A stretch of DNA of 60,000 nucleotides, from assembly GCF_032854445.1 (NCBI RefSeq), contig NC_088301.1:57302512-57362511 (forward strand), given 5' to 3'. The notes beneath the pieces were generated by a model. It did no database searches and was not told the DNA's origin. It worked only from the letters and a program-made list of their open reading frames with translations. Numbering within the stretch: position 1 is the stretch's first letter; each line of letters starts with the position of its first letter. Position numbers and translations under genes: made by a program. Origin of the DNA: Liolophura sinensis (taxonomy: Eukaryota > Mollusca > Polyplacophora > Chitonida > Chitonidae). Shown piece by piece: positions 1 to 12,600 of the stretch.

Positions 1-1672
1 AGAAAAGTCAAATCATTAACTGGAATTTGCTGAGAGTTCTTAAAATTATACTTACACTTTCAACATTATCTCTTCTAATAATATTCCATAACTAAAAAAT
101 TGGCACTTAAGAGTCTAGTTCTTGACATTATTTATTTTTTATAAAAAAAAAAGTACAATATGCCAACAGATTTATCATCAACACAAATACCTACAAGCCT
201 GACAGCCACTATATACAGGAACATGGAAAATTCATGGTTTGGATCAGGAAGGGAGTGGGGGAGAGAGGAGAGAGGAGAAGGTCAGTAACAACAGCGCTGC
301 ATACACATGTACCATGGGTCCAGACAATAGACAATGTTATCACAACATGTATACAGCAACTCATTTCTTGAGTACTGAATGAGTGACATGGATGGGACAA
401 AACTGGCAGGTGGCCGGTATGGGCCCCTGGTGAGTTATAAGCTTATACCAGTACCTCATTAATCCCCTCCACAATGCTGGACAGCTGCACACCCCAACAA
501 CAGAAAGCATAGGCACAACCTCCATAAATTATGCCAACACCTCTTAATATCCAGTAGATAATCAGAAACAAACACTAATTAAGCAGTTAGACTGCCACAT
601 CAAATACAGCATGTGGAGGTTGCTGTTATTGTGATGACTTTGGGTAGACTTCATGTATTACTGCTTGTCATAATAGATGCATCATTCCCAGTATTAAATA
701 GGTAACAACCTGTGCATGTACTGAGCTATAATTGGTCAACAGGCTATATAATTAAGATTAAATCTGGATGAAAGGAATGTTTTCATGTTGTAAGGTACAT
801 ATAAGCATCCGGGTATCCAAATACATCATCTACTGGACTGCATGGTGTTCGTCATACTCTTCCATCTCACAGCAAAATACCACCCAAATCAAAATACAAT
901 ATAAGGCCATCATTAAAAATATGTTTGTTGGGTGTAACTATAGACCAACCCTTCACAAAGAGAGTTTTGTCCTCTTTTCTTCTTGTTAACTTCTCTGAAT
1001 TCCCAATCATGAATTTTCATCCAGAATGAAACACAAAGAATTCCCTCCTGACTGATGATTTTTTTGGATAGAGAAGGGTTACACCCAACAACATTTTTGT
1101 TATGCATGGCATAATCTAAAGGGATATCAGAGCTACATTTGCTGATTTGACTCTTCTACTGTCTACAGAAAAATATGATCACATAAATATACAGCAAATA
1201 CTATAAACTATATCCTATACAACACATAAACTTTTGCTGCCCCTGAAATTTTAAGGCATATGGACTCCAGGTGCAGATTTATGTCTGGGGATATTACATT
1301 TGTCATCTAATTGATATATTCCATGTCAAATTCAAGATTACATTTGTAATAATGTATAGAGGCAGTCATATAAATGAAAGATGAAACCCTTCAACTCATG
1401 AACAGTATAGTTCCGGATTACAGATATATGGAGTCCAGTTCAAACACACAAGGGTGTTATGCTTGCAGGACTTTGCAGAGCAATGCTAAAGAGAATCTGA
1501 TTTCATTCAAAATTGTCACATCACCACTGTAATTGCAATCTACACCACTGATGAGAGCTGTGTTTGAAACCTTAATGACATTGTTGTGAAACTACAATAC
1601 TCACAAAACCACTTAAAAATTTAAATTTTGGAGATACAGAGTGAGTTTAAGTTGATGTCACAAGTGGCTTAC
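1..1672 (-). other. Presumed HDAC11 intron sequence
   Basis: AT-rich sequence downstream of the third HDAC11 coding exon, which ends with a GTAAGC donor at 1672-1671 (minus strand). No stretch resembles the next conserved HDAC11 block, which should contain a Gly-rich GGGFHH-type motif. I therefore read it as intron. No other gene or clear repeat is visible. Confidence 0.6.
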
Positions 1673-3443
1673 CTTTAAGCTATCTATATATCGTCTAGTG
1701 TGGACCACTAACAGATCTTCTCTACTAGTCTCCACTGGTCGAACTAATGTGATGTCTCGAACCATTTGTGCTTCTACAAAGAAGAAAAATCAAATCAACT
1801 CTGCTACAGGATTAATTTACTTATCCTTATACTGCATGTTCAGAATATATTAGGTAAAGACAAAAGTGGTGTAGCCCTAAAGGTCTTATTTGCAGATTGG
1901 GAAGAATCCCAAGTTTTATCATGTCATAGGTACTGTATGACATGTAAGAACTGAATGGTACACTGATTGATTACACACAATAAAGGAATATATTGTAATG
2001 TAATATAGAATTGCATCAGGAAAATTATATGAATGAATCATAATTTTCATGAGTGGAAATTGTATTAACCTCATGTCATGACACAGAACTGTCAAACAGA
2101 AATGTTATAATGTAGTCACATGCTATTATACTAGCTTGTATTTGAATTGATGTCATGAGATTTTTCACATTTGACAAAGATAATCTAGACACTTATTTTG
2201 GCATCGTTGGCATAAAGCTGCCCAGTGATGAAATTTGACAATTGATGAAATATAAATTGCAGATGTGAAAATTCATTACACTTTGTAAATCATAATAACA
2301 AACCAGTGCTGCCTCGTTCACAGTACTAATTTTAAATGGTAATCTCACCTTTCAGAAAGTCTATAATTCTTCCCCATTTTCCTGAGTCAAAGGGGTGCAG
2401 CTTTTCAAGTCCTAAAAATCCAATGTTGTACTCTACAGCATACACAATTGGCCACTGTGTGTCTTTGATTGAGAAATATAGCTGAGTGTCATGTGGATGG
2501 GAACTGAAAATAAAACAAAATGTGTTAATTTAAATTTTAGTTCCCTATACAGATAATTCAGGAACATCTGAAATGAGTACAACAACGTCTTCTTTTTAAC
2601 AAAGAAATAAATTTGTATAGAGTGCATATTACAAGCATGCCTGTCCAAGGCCAAGGCTGTGACGCGATATTTCTTATATGACAATGAATCAGGCAGATAT
2701 GATATGGAGTAAGGCAGTTATATTGGAATGATGTCTTGCCTATTTCAGAGTATGATGCCATTTGTGGCTATACAAATGATGGGTGAAGTCAAGTGTTCTC
2801 ACACCAGGTAAAAATGGAAACAGCAGAAAACTCTGTTTCCGTATTATCGTCCAAAACATGGACGATAATATAAGTTGTAATACAATACAATTTATTTTTT
2901 ACAATTTCAGAAAGCAATTCTGACTATTTCGATCCTTATCATTTAACTTTGCTTCTAAGACATGCAAGTCTTGACACTTAAGTAGCTCTTTAAAACAGGC
3001 TAACAGCCTATGGCTATATGTTCATATCCTAGAGGCTGGGTTTACACGCTGTATTGTAGTCTTTTAATATGTGATATGGTCCATGATTCCTTTACACAAA
3101 TGAGTATATTTACATCAAATTGTATGACTTACACCAATTAATTCATGTTCATGTGATGTACAACACCTGTAGATCACATGAACATATATGATGTAGACCT
3201 AGGGTACACACAGTCAACAACAACAACAACAATGATTCAACAACACCTTCATTACATTACAATCAGCGATCACAACATGAAACTTTAGGTTTAATGTTGG
3301 GTCATGACACGCATGGTTTCAAAATACATGTCATGTTTATGTTTTCTCCAAATTATAAAAACGTGTCAGACTCACGGATTATCACTGGTTGTTTCAATTT
3401 TATCAGGAGAGCGCTGCTTTGACAAAGTGTCGTCATCTTCCAT
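1673..3443 (-). CDS. HDAC11: Histone deacetylase 11 (class IV HDAC), first three coding exons
   Basis: HDAC11 is the only class IV zinc-dependent lysine deacylase of animals, nuclear and cytoplasmic. Coding exons on the minus strand are 3443-3376, 2503-2349 and 1773-1673. The spliced reading frame stays open for 108 residues, and phases agree at both junctions (2 then 1). Donors are GTGAGT, GTGAGA and GTAAGC; acceptors end TTTTCAG and TTTGTAG. Family motifs seen: DTQLYF, QWPIVYAVEYNI, GLEKLHPFDSGKWG (about residues 30-65) and EDLLVVHTRRY (about 94-104). The order and spacing match the HDAC11 N-terminus. A short acidic leader of about 25 residues (MEDDDTLSK...) precedes the conserved part. The catalytic His pair and zinc ligands would be encoded further left and are not in the window; I found no further exon in 1-1672. 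The gene is head-to-head with LIN37. The identity is firm; the exact start codon is the less certain part. Confidence 0.93.
2815..2872. repeat. Two adjacent short inverted repeats (hairpins)
   Basis: The first hairpin pairs GGAAACA with TGTTTCC around an 11-nt loop. Directly after it, ATTATCGTCC pairs perfectly with GGACGATAAT around a 7-nt loop. Both lie in the first intron of HDAC11. They may be the remnant of a small foldback element; a function is not shown. Confidence 0.6.
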
Positions 3444-3633
3444 GTTGTTCTCCGATCTGTCAAATGAGCTGGACACTCTTCAATCCAGATTTCATCCAAT
3501 CAGGACCCGAAAATCAATCCGGAAGTAGCTCTTTTGCGTGAAAGGCGGCTTGTCCAAAGATTTTGAGGGAATCGTAAAATTTCCGTGATATAATGCAACT
3601 AATCTACTAGAAAAAGAAGAAGTTAGCGAAACA
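3444..3633. promoter_or_regulatory. Bidirectional promoter between HDAC11 and LIN37
   Basis: Only 190 bp separate the start codons of the two divergent genes, so the core promoters must share this space. It has no TATA box. It contains a CCAAT box at 3496-3500 and an ETS-type site CCGGAAGT at 3519-3526. Both motifs are typical of TATA-less bidirectional housekeeping promoters. The 5' untranslated regions of both genes must also lie within it, or be partly spliced. The motifs are seen in the sequence; the promoter role is inferred. Confidence 0.75.
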
Positions 3634-6600
3634 ATGTCCAAAAATAAACAGGGTAAGTTAGACAAGGATATCTGTAATGCCCGAGTTCTCAAATAGGATC
3701 AAGCTTTAGTTTTCCGCTGTGTTACAACAACAACATAACATTAAATTAACTAGCCCTGGATGACTACGCCACGTTCTTTTTTATTTGTTCTGACGTTCGC
3801 GTAGTCATGGTTGGGTCCACTTCGACGAAGAATTGTAAAATTTTGGAAAATAGTTGATTGCTAACTTCATCTACATGGCGCGCCATGGATTTATGGCTAT
3901 ATTTTCAGGCAATCACTAATAAAGTCCATAAGAGCGAGGCGTAGAACACCAGTCAAATAAATAAACTTAGTCCATGATCTGGTCTAGCCCCGATAGCTCC
4001 GATGGTGTTTGATCTAACATACATGTAAATGCTACCAGATTCAAAGCCCTACACCTGTGAATTTAGGCCAGCCTCACTACACATACGTCCCCATCCCGCA
4101 TGAAGCTGAATCACTTGGGAAGGTGTTGATTATTAGTCCGTTTAGATTAATATTCTGACATTCAAGGTAATACCGTGTCCATCTGTCTCTTTCACATACT
4201 ATGCATACCTTTTTACAAATTTATGATTACTGTTAGCCCAAAAACTCCTACCAGCCTAAGGTACATGTAGATCTGTAGGGCTGTGATTATAATGTATTCC
4301 ATTACAGACCTACATTTATCTTCTTCCATCTTCTTGCTGTGAACATCTTACTTCCCATGCTGTCTTCAGTGGATGAAGACCGCTTTGGTGGCCAGGTATT
4401 TAGTGTCCGCCTCAGAGTTGGGAGACCTGAGATCAAACCCGGGTCAGGTCATACCAAAGACTTTAAAAATAGTACTTGTTGCTGTGCTTGGCACTCAGCA
4501 CTGAAAGGGAGGAAAAAGGACACATGATTGGCCGACTTGATGTCAGGATAATTTGACTGGGTGAGATTTCAGATCTGGTGCCTTCAGCATGATATTTCAG
4601 GGTCAGCAGCACTTTAATGACATGGACTCGCCCTGACACAAGAAGACACAGTATATGTGTGGGTTCAAACACCTAATGACTCCTTTTCTTCATATTGTTA
4701 AGCATACAAGCTTACGAATCGATCAGTGCTGAGGCTGTTAAAAGAGTGCAAACATGTTCAAGAAATATGCTTATGCAACAAGACGTGCCTGTGGTAGTAT
4801 ACAACAACATAATCACTGCCTTAGAACTAGATCTGAAGATGATTTATACAAGTATTTATTTATTTATTTATTTTGTTACTGTTGAATGCCTTACTCTTTT
4901 TATATGTGCAGGTATTTGCAGATATGCTTGGACCCTACCTTATTCTAAAAGTTCACAGCCCATTTCTTGGCCACATTAAGGTGTCCATGATTAAGTGGTA
5001 TACCTGATTTGAATTGACCCACTTATCCAGCTGTTCATGCTGAAATGTAGATACAGGGATCCAGTCCTATTCAAGAGGAGGCAACATTGCAATGTGTCAG
5101 GTTTCAGTAGGACTTTGGGTTGGGAGTGTATCATGTATGGAGCATAAATATTAGTACTCTATGGGAAGCTGTGGTGAATAACTATACCTTAAGAGGTGTT
5201 GCATGTCATAACTTTACCAGAAACAAGTTGTTTTTTTAAATTATTATTGAAGAGTAGGCTGTTGTCTTCTTTCTGTAGCGTTTAACAAAGAATCCACATT
5301 GAAAGAGCTAAGTTATCGGCCTCTGTCCATGAGCAGTATATGAAGTAGGAGAGCTGCAGTACTGTTTCTATACGAAAAGCAGCTTTTCAATAAGCTCTTT
5401 TTGAATTCCCTGGAAATCCATTTTAGATCCACAAGATTTCATGACTTATTTGTAGGGGTAACAGATTTTGGGAAAACCTGCCTTTACAGATTGCACTGGC
5501 AACATTTGTGCAACTTGCCTATTATTTATTTTGATGCTTACATTACAATGCATATAAACAAGACAATTTATCAGGTACATTGCAGTCAAATACAGAGTGT
5601 AAGATTTATGTGAGGGTTATCGCCATTCACCTGAGGTGTTTCGTCACGGTTATACACCTGGTAAATGGTTACATAATATTATTTTACCACTTACCACTGA
5701 GTTAAACTGAGATCCAAACACCTCAAGTGAATGGTGATAATTATGCACTTACATAATGATGCTACTTATTGCCCTTGAGTGCTGTCGAAAGACAGTTCTT
5801 AGGGCATTCATTAGCATGAGAAATAATTTCAATTTCTTGAATACAGAAGTGTTATTTTTAGTGGAAGGTAGTATGGCTTTGTCAGACACGTACTGTAATG
5901 ATGCATGTAATCTGACACCAAATTCAAAACCTTTTTTCACAATTTGCATAAATTGACCAATGTTTACATTAAATTATATTACATAAATGAATTTTTTATT
6001 TCAGTCATTATATTTATTATTGTTAAGTGAACAAAATTTTATCTGTACCCTAAATTTCATTTTGTTTTTGCAGAAGTATCCCATGCTAGGTTTCGGTTAA
6101 ATGCAACTTTGCAAGATTTAGTTGAGAAAAAAGAAGATGGGTATGTATTAATTTTCTACTACTGTTGCTTCATGTTATGAGGTTTTCATCTCAACAGAAT
6201 CCATCTTTAAAAGTTGACTTTTTTCATTTATAAACTTAAGTCTTATATGATTATTAGTCATATATATATAAGAAAAAATTTCTTCCAATACATAAGCATT
6301 TCAAGCTTCAAAAGTAGGAAAATGAGATTATTGATCCATTACTACCTTGGGTGTTCATACTTGGATTAAACTTCATCTACTCATTGGTTTGTAGCCTTAA
6401 AAACTTCATTGTTGGCCCAACCTGACCCTATCTAAAAAATTAGGGACAGCTGAGAGCGAAATTGTCTTTTTATTCTGGCTAACAAAAAAGTTTGGGATTG
6501 TAAAGAAGTTAACTTGGAGGGAATTTTAAAAAAGTTCTATCAGAATGGATGTAAATACTTTTTTGTACCTTTTGTGAAACCCTGAAATTGTCTCCAAAAT

Positions 6601-9600
6601 CAAGTTACAAACATGCATAAAATGCTCTGCATGTTGGTATTTCATGTGCAAAAAGGTTGAGGAATTAGGGTACTTAAATCAACATCCTTTGTGCTTCACT
6701 ATTGATCTTTTTAATGTTTTATTAAAATTGAAGATTCATGCATTACTGTATGTGTTGTGGTTCATAAAAGGATATATTCCAGAAAACTGAAAAGAACCGA
6801 CAGTAAAAAAGATACAGTAAACAATATATGTTTTTATAGTCTTAGTATAGTATGTGGTTGAGTAAGTCTTCTTTGTATGAATCTGTTCCCATTGATCCCA
6901 TTAAACAGATTAAACGTTAAACAACGTGATCACAATACATTTTAACCTGTGTACTTATTTCACATTCTATAGCCTATCTGATGATGAAATCCCAGGCTCC
7001 CAGTCAGAAGTTATGTTGCGGTAAGTCCCAGATGGCCAAATGTATCTTACCTTTCTGCTTAGATTGGGTCTTTACTTTTATTCAAGTAGATCTTATTTGT
7101 CTTTGATGAGAAGAAGGTCTGTCTTTTTATTATAAGCCCATCATATTATTATATGTAGTCTGTCTGTCCATAAATCTTTTCATCACTAACATTTGATAAT
7201 GTCTACAGATCCACTTCAGTTACAGCTCTCAAACTTGAGATGGTTATGTAGCTACCATTGGCTGACAAGCCTGTTGAAGGCCTTTGACCAATGAGGTTTC
7301 CTGTTTATATGCAGCTTTAGCTGAGGCTTTTAAGATAAGAGGTTTGTTAGGTACATAAACATGAAGCGTTGATGGTTAATTCTGTTCACTCACTTTCCTC
7401 CACTCATAAACCTGACCACCCTCACATAAAGTGTAAAATTTTAAATACGCCATTAAACACAGATCAAGTAAATAAATAAAATGGATCCAAACCCCATGGT
7501 TTTAACCTTGAACTTTTAAACCCATGGTGCTTCCATGCCTCTGCCAACCTGTGGCAAGGAAGCCTGTTGAAAATGGATTCCTAGGACGAGGATTTTACAG
7601 AGTTATGCACTCTTTTGCAAAGTATTTGGTTTTCATGATCCTCACACTTTGTCTTCATTAATGCTTCAAATGTGTGGTGCTTATGTACCTGCAATTAGCC
7701 CAGACACCTATGGAAACTAGATCCTGTTAGGTGTGGTTTGCAGTTCTGAAATTTTGTTGTGTTATTGCAAAGAACACATTTGGGCTGTATCTGAATGTTA
7801 ACGTTTTCAGATACATGTATATACAAGAATGGTGGTGTCTTGAGTAGAACATGTATAGCACCTTCTTAGTTTTTTTCTGTACCAGATTTGTAACAACAAA
7901 GAGGTTTAGTAGTTTTTATCGTTATCTGTACCTGTACCTTGCCCAAGGGTCTGTCACAAGGTGGCACATGGCACATTTCGTGGGTTATGCCTGATGTTAT
8001 CCACACCTATTTGTACTGTAGTGAACCTGCTTCTCCAGTATTGTCATCCAGTAAGAGAAGTTCGCTCAGTAGGCCCTCCAGTCGAAAGCGAAAGAGGAAA
8101 GATGATCCTGACGGAATAGAGACTGACCAGTATCAGCGTAAGTTAATATCCTCCTCTTTAGATACCTGTTCGCTACCTGAGATATTTTTGAAACTTATGG
8201 AAACAAAGGATCAACCAGCTGCTACTTGGGATTCTCTCTTTTTAAATTTTATTGTATCTGTTCAAATGGTAAAAAAAAGAAAGTTTTAAAAAGCTGTGCA
8301 AAGCGGCTATGAGATGGATTGATTGTAATCTTTATATGTTCCCAGACAAGTATGTAATGAAACTGTTTGACCGAAGCGTTGACCTCGCCCAGTTTGAGGA
8401 GAACACACCTCTGTACCCAATCTGCCGGGCATGGATGAGAAATCAACCGCAGAAACGGGACCTTTCTTGTCTTCGCTCTCCAAGCCCAGATCCAGACCCC
8501 AATTCAGGACTCTCTGATGATGAGGTAGGGTCAGCAGTGGTCTCCCTTTAGTGTGATGTTGGGAGAGAACACTGTATAGTGTCATTATATATGTGATTGC
8601 TGTTTCATGCCTAACTCAGGTTTATACAGATGTAGTTAAAGTGAGAGACAGCACCTGACTAATGTTTATGCTCACTGAAAGACTACCATTCAAAGTATCT
8701 AAAACCAGCTTAAAATACTTTTTAGATTTTTTTCCACCAGTACAATTTTAATTTTGACACAGCTTCATTATGTCTCCATTATCGAGAGCAAGTTGACATA
8801 ATGTTTACTCTAGCTCTCTAACGTGGAAGTTATTTTCCGTATAATAGTCTATGCAGTAGCCCATGACAGATGAAAGTTGTCGACTTCGGTGATGAAGGCC
8901 CCAGTGATAAATATAGTTTTCTTGGAAATTGGACATACTGTAAGAATATTTCTTCAACTTCTTGAACTCTTGACACAGCAGGCCTACTATGTCATTTACA
9001 AGTAACTCCAGAGACTCTGTTTCAATGACCTACCTGGCGACACCGCCAGGGTGTTTCTCGTTCAGGTTATATCCTCTGAAGGGGCTGTGCTGGCGAATTT
9101 TACCCCTATTGAATGCTTTCAAACTTACAGTAGGATTGTTGTACAACTAGATTCATGCTCAATTTTAAAAGAAATGAAAATAATTCTAAGTGCCACTGAG
9201 GCTGATTATATCATAAAATTTTTAATTAATTTTAACAGATGAGATGCTGTTTTCTCATTCCGATAAACCTTCGGCATCACTAATGAATTTTGCACTAACT
9301 TGGATATTTGTTATTCAAAAACTGCTGACTAAACACTAAAATGAAAGACAAAAAATGTATTCGAGGAGATGAATGCAGTTTGACAGTATGCTGCTGTCTG
9401 ACATAATTTGTGATACCATCATTGAATATTACACGGCTTGTATATCAACTGATTTTACGTCTGTGGTGGACCGTAAATGATACAGACCTGTCCCACAACA
9501 CTTTGTGAAATGGTCCTTTGGCTACACGTAACTAAATTGTTGTAAACAATCTCAAAATGACATCTTATGCAGTAGTTCTGTGTTATCATATGTCACTTCA

Positions 9601-12600
9601 TGAAAGGGTAAAGGCTACATCACAGCTTAAGCTGCGCAATCTGATAGCAATGCGTTTGATTGGATAAAATTCTCAAGATGGCTGCCTGGATTCACACCAT
9701 CCATTTGTGCCGTATTGTCCTTTTATTTTACATGTTATCCAGTGAAATCTCATTAAAATTATGAAGTATGATACTTTTTAGAAAGCTTGGGTATCATGCT
9801 TTTGATTGAAATATGTTTTGGCCAGGTGCTGTCTGGTCTTTTAACATCAGATCTACTCCTACTACTACTCCTCCTCTCTAGTTTTGTCCACCTCAAAACC
9901 ACAAAAATAAATCAATCAGAGAAAATGTCCTGAAAGTTGAAAGTTTTCCAAGTTACAGAATAACAACATCATTTAAGCGACACTAATTTTATTGGGTGTT
10001 TTACAGACAAGCCAATACTGAAAAGTCCAAGAATGGAATAAAATTAAAATTAAAAATGTACCTTATTATCTGATCTCATCTTAATGTTTTATATGATTTT
10101 CTTGTTTTTCAAGGCTTTTGGATCACGTAAATACATCATATACAACAGGAACAATCACTGCGACAGTGCACATTTCCCGCATATATTATCGTAGACAATT
10201 TTTCAATTATATCTTTATTTTTTTACCCTCCTATGATGTGGAGAAAAAAAGATTCATTGTGCCTGTAAATAGAAATTTAGATTGGTATGGTCTTTTTGCT
10301 CAGGAAAAAGTGGCTAAACCAATAAGTGCAGGATACTGATCTTCCCTGTTATTCATAAAGAAGAAATGAGAAATCTGTATAAGAAATAGTGGAGAAAAAA
10401 AATGGCCATTGATTGTCTATGCTACATTATTTGTTCTTGACATGTAATTAGACATCCGTACTATTGGTACTTTAACTATTTACCTGGTATCACTGCCTAT
10501 AATTCTGACTTTTTAAATGGTTTTGTTCTTAAATCAAATAGAAAATATAATAAAATTATCTTAATATATCCAATGTGTCCATGAATTCAAGCATCAGCCC
10601 AGTGTAGATGTAATTTATGGATATCATATATTATTGTAGGTGACTAATGGTAGAATGCAGAATGTATACCGAATGCCTAGCCCCTTAACACTGAAAGTGG
10701 AAGTGGAGGATGGCAGAGACTTGAGGATCCCTTCCCCCATCCCACAGATGGACGATACTCTGGATATCAATGCAGTGAGTACTTGTATGTGTATATGGAG
10801 GGAGGCCTTTGTGGGGGTTAACTGTGAACCTAACTGGCTGTCTCTAACATTAGTAAGCACATAGAGGGAACCAGCATTATATATTGGGCTTTTCGTAAAC
10901 ATAACTCATTTGTGTGTCTTTTGAGTTTTGCATTACTACAGAGAATCGCCCAAAACATAGTGTCCCATTATACTGGGTTGTTAAAATCACACATGACACA
11001 CTGTTTTATGCATGAGAGAAAATCAGGTCAGGTAAAGCACATATTTCTGGTTTGTTTGTTTTTATGTGTTTATTTTTCTGAATTTATTTTTTGAAGTGCT
11101 TTAAAAATGATTAATGTTATGCCTGTGCATAATAAGGTATTTCCTAAATGGACATTTGTTATTCCAAAGAGAGTAGTTCAAGCCAGTGAAAAGTAACCTG
11201 TGAACATGTGTGATGTGAAGTATGTGTATACATATTTCAGTGCATGCATGTGCTTGATCATGAATATTAACGCTTTAGATCGAATTTGCCTTTTTACCAA
11301 TGCTTTGAATACTGTATGTGAATACTGTGAAGAGATTTAGTATAGAGGTTGTCAATATTGATGTGATTCAGTCAGGAGTTACATGTAGTGTTACATTAGT
11401 TAGGGTTTTTTTTTTAGTTTGTAACAGGGATATGGCTTGATCTTTTGATCTAAACCCCTTTAATTCTAAGGGCTAAAATTTATTGCCACAGGATGAATTC
11501 AGTATGAATCTACTATATTTTCGAATCAGAAATCAGATATTAAAATCTGTATTGTTAGCCTGTGTGATTCAGCTCAAAACTTAACATGGTATAATCGAAA
11601 GAAGTCTCATATTATACCCGTATTATAAGTTTAAATAGATCTCTTAGCCAACATCATTGCTGAGGTCCACACTATTTACCATTTCTGGTGTACAGGTGCA
11701 TATATTTAGTTCATGATAATGAGAGAGAAAAAAAAGTGTTAAGAAAAGAATACATTTTTTTCAGATGCCTGTGCTGTTGTATTTTATATCATATATGTGA
11801 CCCAGGACATGGGATAAAGAGGGATGGATAAATATAGTATCCCACCTTTTATCAACAATGTTGACAGAGTTACACTTGATTGGCTCACACAAGTTCATTC
11901 AGAAAAATCAGCCAATCAAAAGCTACACATGGACTTGACTGGTTTACCACATAATCAGTGGCACCACATGTGGCCACTGCAGGTAGAGTACTCGTCAGCA
12001 TACAAGGTACAGGAAATTGTCTACCATACCAATTCGTCTGCTATACCTGATTTCAGAAAGCCAATGAAATATCCAACATTCTCAGCTCTATTGTCAGTAC
12101 CTCCCCCCTCGTGCATTCACTTCAGCCACAGTCTTAACCACAATTAACAGTGGTCAAAATTTTGCCTGTGCTAGTTCAACTTTTTGCATCTAACCAAGTA
12201 CGTCGAAGATGCAAATCCGGTCAAGTGCACCAGTCTTCAGGGGCTGATGTGTGGTTGAGTAAACATCCACAAACACAACCACAATAAAAACGGCAAATAT
12301 CCATCTGCTAAAGATCATCATATCAGGGTAATGCAGTCCTAACAGTCCTCTGAAGAAATGTAGGCTGTAGTATACATGCCTTGGAAATGTCAGTACATGT
12401 AGGTGCATAAAATTTCAACTGCATACGCACACAAATGCACGTGCTACACTCCTGACTGCTTTCCTGCGACTTCTCGGAGTCTTCCCTTGATGTACATGTT
12501 CGTAAACTGTCTAAAAACAATTGTTTGCTGCTGTGTTTTAAGGTATATAGATGATAATTTAGAAATTTGATCCAAGTTTGTGAGAGTAAAGCTGTTCTGC

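Noticed and set aside
11824-12147. 107-codon frame in LIN37 intron 6
   Set aside because: It sits in an intron of a complete gene and shows no domain; it may be part of an unrecognised repeat.
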